Assembly: GCA_002347125.1 (NCBI GenBank)
Contig: DDXG01000101.1
Span: forward strand, 556-26,730
Source of the DNA: Phycisphaerales bacterium UBA2266
GTDB lineage: Bacteria; Planctomycetota; Phycisphaerae; Sedimentisphaerales; Anaerobacaceae
Reading direction: 5' to 3'
DNA: 26,175 nucleotides
In this document: in pieces, positions 24,026 to 26,175 of the stretch
Layout of the letters: every line of letters begins with the position of its first letter
Numbering within the stretch: the first letter of the stretch is position 1
Position numbers and translations under genes: made by a program
The notes under the pieces: model-generated
What the model was told of the DNA's origin: nothing
Database searches by the model: none
The model's input: only the letters and a program-made list of their open reading frames with translations

Positions 24026-24694
24026 ATGATCGTTGCAGAAAGAAAAAGCATTCCGGAAATGATGGAAATACTCGCCGGGCACAAGAACGTACTGGTGCTC
24101 GGCTGTGGCACATGCGTGACCGTATGTCTGGCCGGCGGGGAACGCGAGGTCGGTATTGTGGCTTCGGCGCTGCGCATGGCGGCCCGGCTGCGGGGAGTCG
24201 ACTTGAACATCGAGGAGCAGACCATCGAGCGCCAGTGTGACAATGTCTTCATCGAGAAGGCGGCCGATGCCATCGGGCGAAACGACGCCGTTCTGAGCCT
24301 CGGCTGTGGTGCCGGCGTGCAGGCCATCGCCGAACGATACGCCAACAAAGCCGTCTACGCCGGGCTCGATACCCAATTCATCGGAATCCTTGAGGAACGG
24401 GGCGTCTGGACCGAGAAGTGCAGCGCATGCGGTGCCTGTGTGCTGGCTGACTACGGTGGGATCTGCCCGATCACACGATGCGCCAAGCGGCTGCTCAACG
24501 GGCCGTGCGGCGGCTCCACCGAATTGCGATGCGAGGCCCGCGCCGACTGCCAGTGCGCCTGGCAGCTCATCTATAACCGCCTCAAGGCGATAGGGCAACT
24601 CGACAGGCTCAACAGAATTGTCGCCCCCAAGAACTGGTCCGCCCACCGCGATGGCGGCTGCCGAACCATTATCCGAGAGGATCACCGTATCTAG
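24026..24694 (+). CDS. metV: MetV, methylene-tetrahydrofolate reductase iron-sulfur/zinc subunit
   Basis: The product (222 aa) matches MetV, the partner that links MetF to HdrABC-MvhD in acetogens. GGAG (24014-24017) is 8 nt before ATG 24026. Visible marks are LGCGTCVTVC (C27, C30, C34), CSACGACVL, GGICPITRCAKRLLNGPCGG and CAWQLIYNRLK. The C terminus (PKNW, GGCRTIIRED) is close to where I expect the family to end, so the protein looks complete. Its TAG stop is part of a CTAG that serves as the left target duplication of the adjoining insertion sequence, so the element landed at the stop codon without altering the protein. metV is separated from metF by over 12 kb of interposed glt and hdr genes. 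Confidence 0.92.
   Translation: MIVAERKSIPEMMEILAGHKNVLVLGCGTCVTVCLAGGEREVGIVASALRMAARLRGVDLNIEEQTIERQCDNVFIEKAADAIGRNDAVLSLGCGAGVQAIAERYANKAVYAGLDTQFIGILEERGVWTEKCSACGACVLADYGGICPITRCAKRLLNGPCGGSTELRCEARADCQCAWQLIYNRLKAIGQLDRLNRIVAPKNWSAHRDGGCRTIIREDHRI
24691..24694 (+). repeat. Target-site duplication CTAG, left copy
   Basis: CTAG directly precedes the inverted repeat of the insertion sequence. The right flank reads CTA at 26173-26175, and the fourth base lies beyond the window. IS701-family elements are known to duplicate 4-bp YTAR targets, which CTAG fits. Confidence 0.65.
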
Positions 24695-24708
24695 TATGAC
24701 AGCGCTAT
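24695..24708 (+). repeat. IS terminal inverted repeat, left
   Basis: TATGACAGCGCTAT is identical to the reverse complement of 26159-26172. It contains, on the minus strand, the TAG (24707-24705) that would end the frame-restored transposase. Confidence 0.85.
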
Positions 24709-24768
24709 GAGGAATCCAATTGTCTGCAATTTCGCCGAAATGTTCGTAGTCGGCTTTGATAGGATTGC

Positions 24769-26088
24769 TCATTCCGATATTGATAATACCGGGACGTCCG
24801 GATCAACCTGCGCCGCGAATGGGGCCAACACTCCCATATCGTCCAAGCCAGAGCATTGGCCGCATCGGCTACCTGCTCCAACGTGATCCGCGGATTTTTC
24901 CCCCCTGAGCCGCTCGGTTTCGGTCGCCAGGAAGAACATCGCAATTCGGGACGCCAGCCAGTGTCGCAGCAAACTCGTATACGTGCGGACCTCAAAGGCC
25001 CCAAAGCCCGTCTCCTGTTTGGCCCGTTCAAACCATTTCTCAATATGCCAACGGGCAAAGCCCACTTCCAACAGTCGCTTCAACGGGACATTGGCCGGGG
25101 CATTGCTGACAAAGTACTTCCACTCACCGGTCTGCTTGTTGCGGGCGGCGATCAGCCAGTACGTCCGATCCGTCGGCCGTGAATGACCTTTGGCATCGGC
25201 CTTTTCCGTATCCACCAGGTACACCTGGGCCGCCTTGGCCTGCCAGACCATCACCCCTCGGGTCGTGTCCTTGATCGTTACCGTCTGCCACCGTTGGGTA
25301 TAGAACGCTGGACTGTGAGAAATGACGTCATCGACTCGTTTGGCGGCATATTCCGCACGGGCCGAACGATACGTCGGTCGCTTGGGCCAGCACCGGAAGT
25401 TCTTCGGAACCTCCGCCACCGCCCATTGGCCCAGACGGTCTATCTCCGACCAGAACTGTGGAACCTTGCCATAGTCCTCATCGGCCGTGATGAAGGCGAA
25501 ACGGATGCCTTGACTGATGGCTCGCCGGATCTGATCGAGTCCGATGGCCCATTTCGGCCGGTGCGTCAGGTCGTCCGGGATACCCGCCTCGCGACGGCGA
25601 TCCCAATCGTCGGCCCACTCCTCCGGCAGAAACAGATCACTGGCCACCACACAGGCGAAAGGGTTGACCGGGTCAGTCTCCACGTAAAGCAAATGCTGAC
25701 CCACGACACAGTTGTCCACTTTGCCGGTTTCTCCACACCACTGCCGCCTCACACCGGGCGTTTTCGGCCCCTGTTTGGAGTGACCGGATGCATCCAATAC
25801 ACCCACGGCTTGGCCGTTACCCTTGCGGGCCGCCACCTGCTGCATCAAAACCTTGTCGGCGTGTTCGTGGTCCCATTTGAAAAACGCCAGAAACTCCTGA
25901 AGCGTCCGCACCGCTATGCCGGCCGCCAACGCGATCGGTTCAATCGACTTGCGTTTGAGATCCGACAAGAGTCCCAAGATGTACTTCTCCAGATATTTGA
26001 ACGTCTTGTCCCTCGCAAAACATGCGCGAAACATCTCCAACAGCTTCGTCAACGCCGGTTGCAGCGAAGCAATCTGCTCCGATGTCAT
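24769..26088 (-). CDS. IS701-type DDE transposase, C terminus frameshifted
   Basis: The start at 26088 (MTSEQIASL) has AGGAG 9 nt upstream; an ATG at 26127 is less well supported. The fold is the IS701 type: first catalytic Asp D99 in GVLDASGHSKQG, followed by RRQWCGETGKVDNC. The second Asp is in FITADEDYGKV, and the Glu region is ARWHIEKWFERAKQETGFGAFE. At the G6A5 run (24895-24905) the frame used upstream leads to an unrelated 41-residue tail ending at 24769. The +1 frame instead continues as PRITLEQVADAANAL and a basic YYQYRNEQSYQSRLR tail to a stop at 24705 in the inverted repeat. The latter is the expected family C terminus. The product as read is 439 aa; the restored product would be about 461. 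It may be inactive, made by slippage, or the result of a sequencing error. Confidence 0.85.
   Translation of the reverse strand: MTSEQIASLQPALTKLLEMFRACFARDKTFKYLEKYILGLLSDLKRKSIEPIALAAGIAVRTLQEFLAFFKWDHEHADKVLMQQVAARKGNGQAVGVLDASGHSKQGPKTPGVRRQWCGETGKVDNCVVGQHLLYVETDPVNPFACVVASDLFLPEEWADDWDRRREAGIPDDLTHRPKWAIGLDQIRRAISQGIRFAFITADEDYGKVPQFWSEIDRLGQWAVAEVPKNFRCWPKRPTYRSARAEYAAKRVDDVISHSPAFYTQRWQTVTIKDTTRGVMVWQAKAAQVYLVDTEKADAKGHSRPTDRTYWLIAARNKQTGEWKYFVSNAPANVPLKRLLEVGFARWHIEKWFERAKQETGFGAFEVRTYTSLLRHWLASRIAMFFLATETERLRGEKSADHVGAGSRCGQCSGLDDMGVLAPFAAQVDPDVPVLSISE
24895..24905 (-). other. Homopolymer frameshift site in the transposase (G6A5)
   Basis: On the minus strand six G are followed by five A. 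Removing one base of this run joins the catalytic part to the family-like C terminus in a single frame. A one-base indel, polymerase slippage or an assembly error would all show this pattern. Confidence 0.6.
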
Positions 26089-26097
26089 ATGCGGATT

Positions 26098-26101
26098 CTC
26101 C
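26098..26101 (-). promoter_or_regulatory. Shine-Dalgarno site of the transposase
   Basis: GGAG, within AGGAGA on the minus strand, lies 9 nt before the ATG at 26088 and supports the shorter transposase start. Confidence 0.55.
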
Positions 26102-26158
26102 TGTATTGTCGTATTCAGAAGAATCATCGGACATCCTACACACGGAACTTGAGCGAAA

Positions 26159-26172
26159 ATAGCGCTGTCATA
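26159..26172 (-). repeat. IS terminal inverted repeat, right
   Basis: This is an exact inverted copy of the left 14-bp repeat, lying 71 bp before the transposase start on the minus strand. Similarity ends immediately inside the repeat. Confidence 0.85.
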
Positions 26173-26175
26173 CTA

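Larger units (their letters stand above)
24695..26172 (-). mobile_element. IS701-family insertion sequence, 1478 bp
   Basis: The element is bounded by perfect 14-bp inverted repeats TATGACAGCGCTAT (24695-24708 and, inverted, 26159-26172). It contains one transposase gene on the minus strand and no passenger gene. If the palindromic CTAG target is counted, the repeats appear to be 17 bp or more. The length is typical of the family. Insertion at the metV stop suggests a recent and tolerated event. The end of the window coincides with the element's end, as happens when a contig stops in a repeated element. Confidence 0.85.

Noticed and set aside
10590..24694. Methanogen origin, because Hdr and MvhD genes are present
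   Set aside because: Signal-peptide hemicellulases, strong bacterial SD sites, MetF/MetV of acetogen type and a bacterial IS701-type element argue for a bacterium. Hdr-like modules are widespread in anaerobic bacteria.
24692..24708. 17-bp inverted repeat including TAG as the true element end
   Set aside because: The outer bases belong to the palindromic CTAG target duplicated on insertion, which would look inverted at both ends. The element proper more likely starts at 24695.
1..26175. CRISPR arrays, tRNA or rRNA genes
   Set aside because: No regularly spaced repeats, cloverleaf-like segments or rRNA-like stretches were seen on either strand.

Overview
The window is a GC-rich bacterial segment from what looks like an anaerobic polysaccharide degrader. 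Large exported multidomain hemicellulases, an Hdr/MvhD/MetF-MetV redox locus, a PPDK-N protein with a KaiC-like N terminus, and an IS701-type element fit a Planctomycetota (Phycisphaerae-like) or another PVC-related or candidate-phylum genome. The taxonomy is inference from gene content only; no rRNA or tRNA gene is visible.

Region 1 (2-7516, + strand) is a hemicellulose-utilisation locus. It holds the 3' end of a GH95 alpha-L-fucosidase, an exported GH51 arabinofuranosidase, and a 1436-residue exported enzyme with three catalytic domains (GH43, GH10 xylanase, GH62 arabinofuranosidase). A signal-peptide-bearing remnant of a GH36-type alpha-galactosidase follows, ending after its N-terminal beta domain. 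The first three genes are 22-26 bp apart and probably co-transcribed; together they would debranch and cut arabinoxylan.

Region 2 (7504-10089, - strand) is one convergent gene for a PPDK N-terminal (ATP-grasp) protein that lacks the phosphohistidine and PEP/pyruvate domains. It overlaps the glycosidase remnant by 13 bp. A 500-bp divergent spacer (10090-10589) carries weak promoter candidates and a strong hairpin.

Region 3 (10590-24694, + strand) is the striking part: ten tightly packed genes that intertwine two systems. One is the acetogen-type MetF-MetV-HdrABC-MvhD module (methylene-tetrahydrofolate reductase linked to a flavin-based electron-bifurcating heterodisulfide-reductase-like complex). 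The other is a split, archaeal-type glutamate synthase. The order is mvhD-like / metF / degenerate gltB2-like / gltB2 / gltB1-gltB3 fusion / hdrC / hdrB / giant hdrA / mvhD / metV. The giant HdrA (1493 aa) contains a GltD-like NAD(P)H-oxidoreductase segment inserted into one HdrA-like FAD unit, followed by a second, canonical HdrA. The glutamate synthase large-subunit parts are thus separate genes, and its small subunit is built into HdrA. I propose a joint complex exchanging electrons among NAD(P)H, ferredoxin, methylene-THF and glutamine/2-oxoglutarate. This is inference, but the interleaved order, overlaps and fusion are directly visible.

Region 4 (24691-26175) is an IS701-type insertion sequence inserted exactly at the metV stop codon. 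It has 14-bp terminal inverted repeats and a CTAG target duplication, the last base of which falls beyond the window. Its transposase carries a one-base frameshift at a G6A5 run. The window end coincides with the element's end, so whatever followed metV is not seen.
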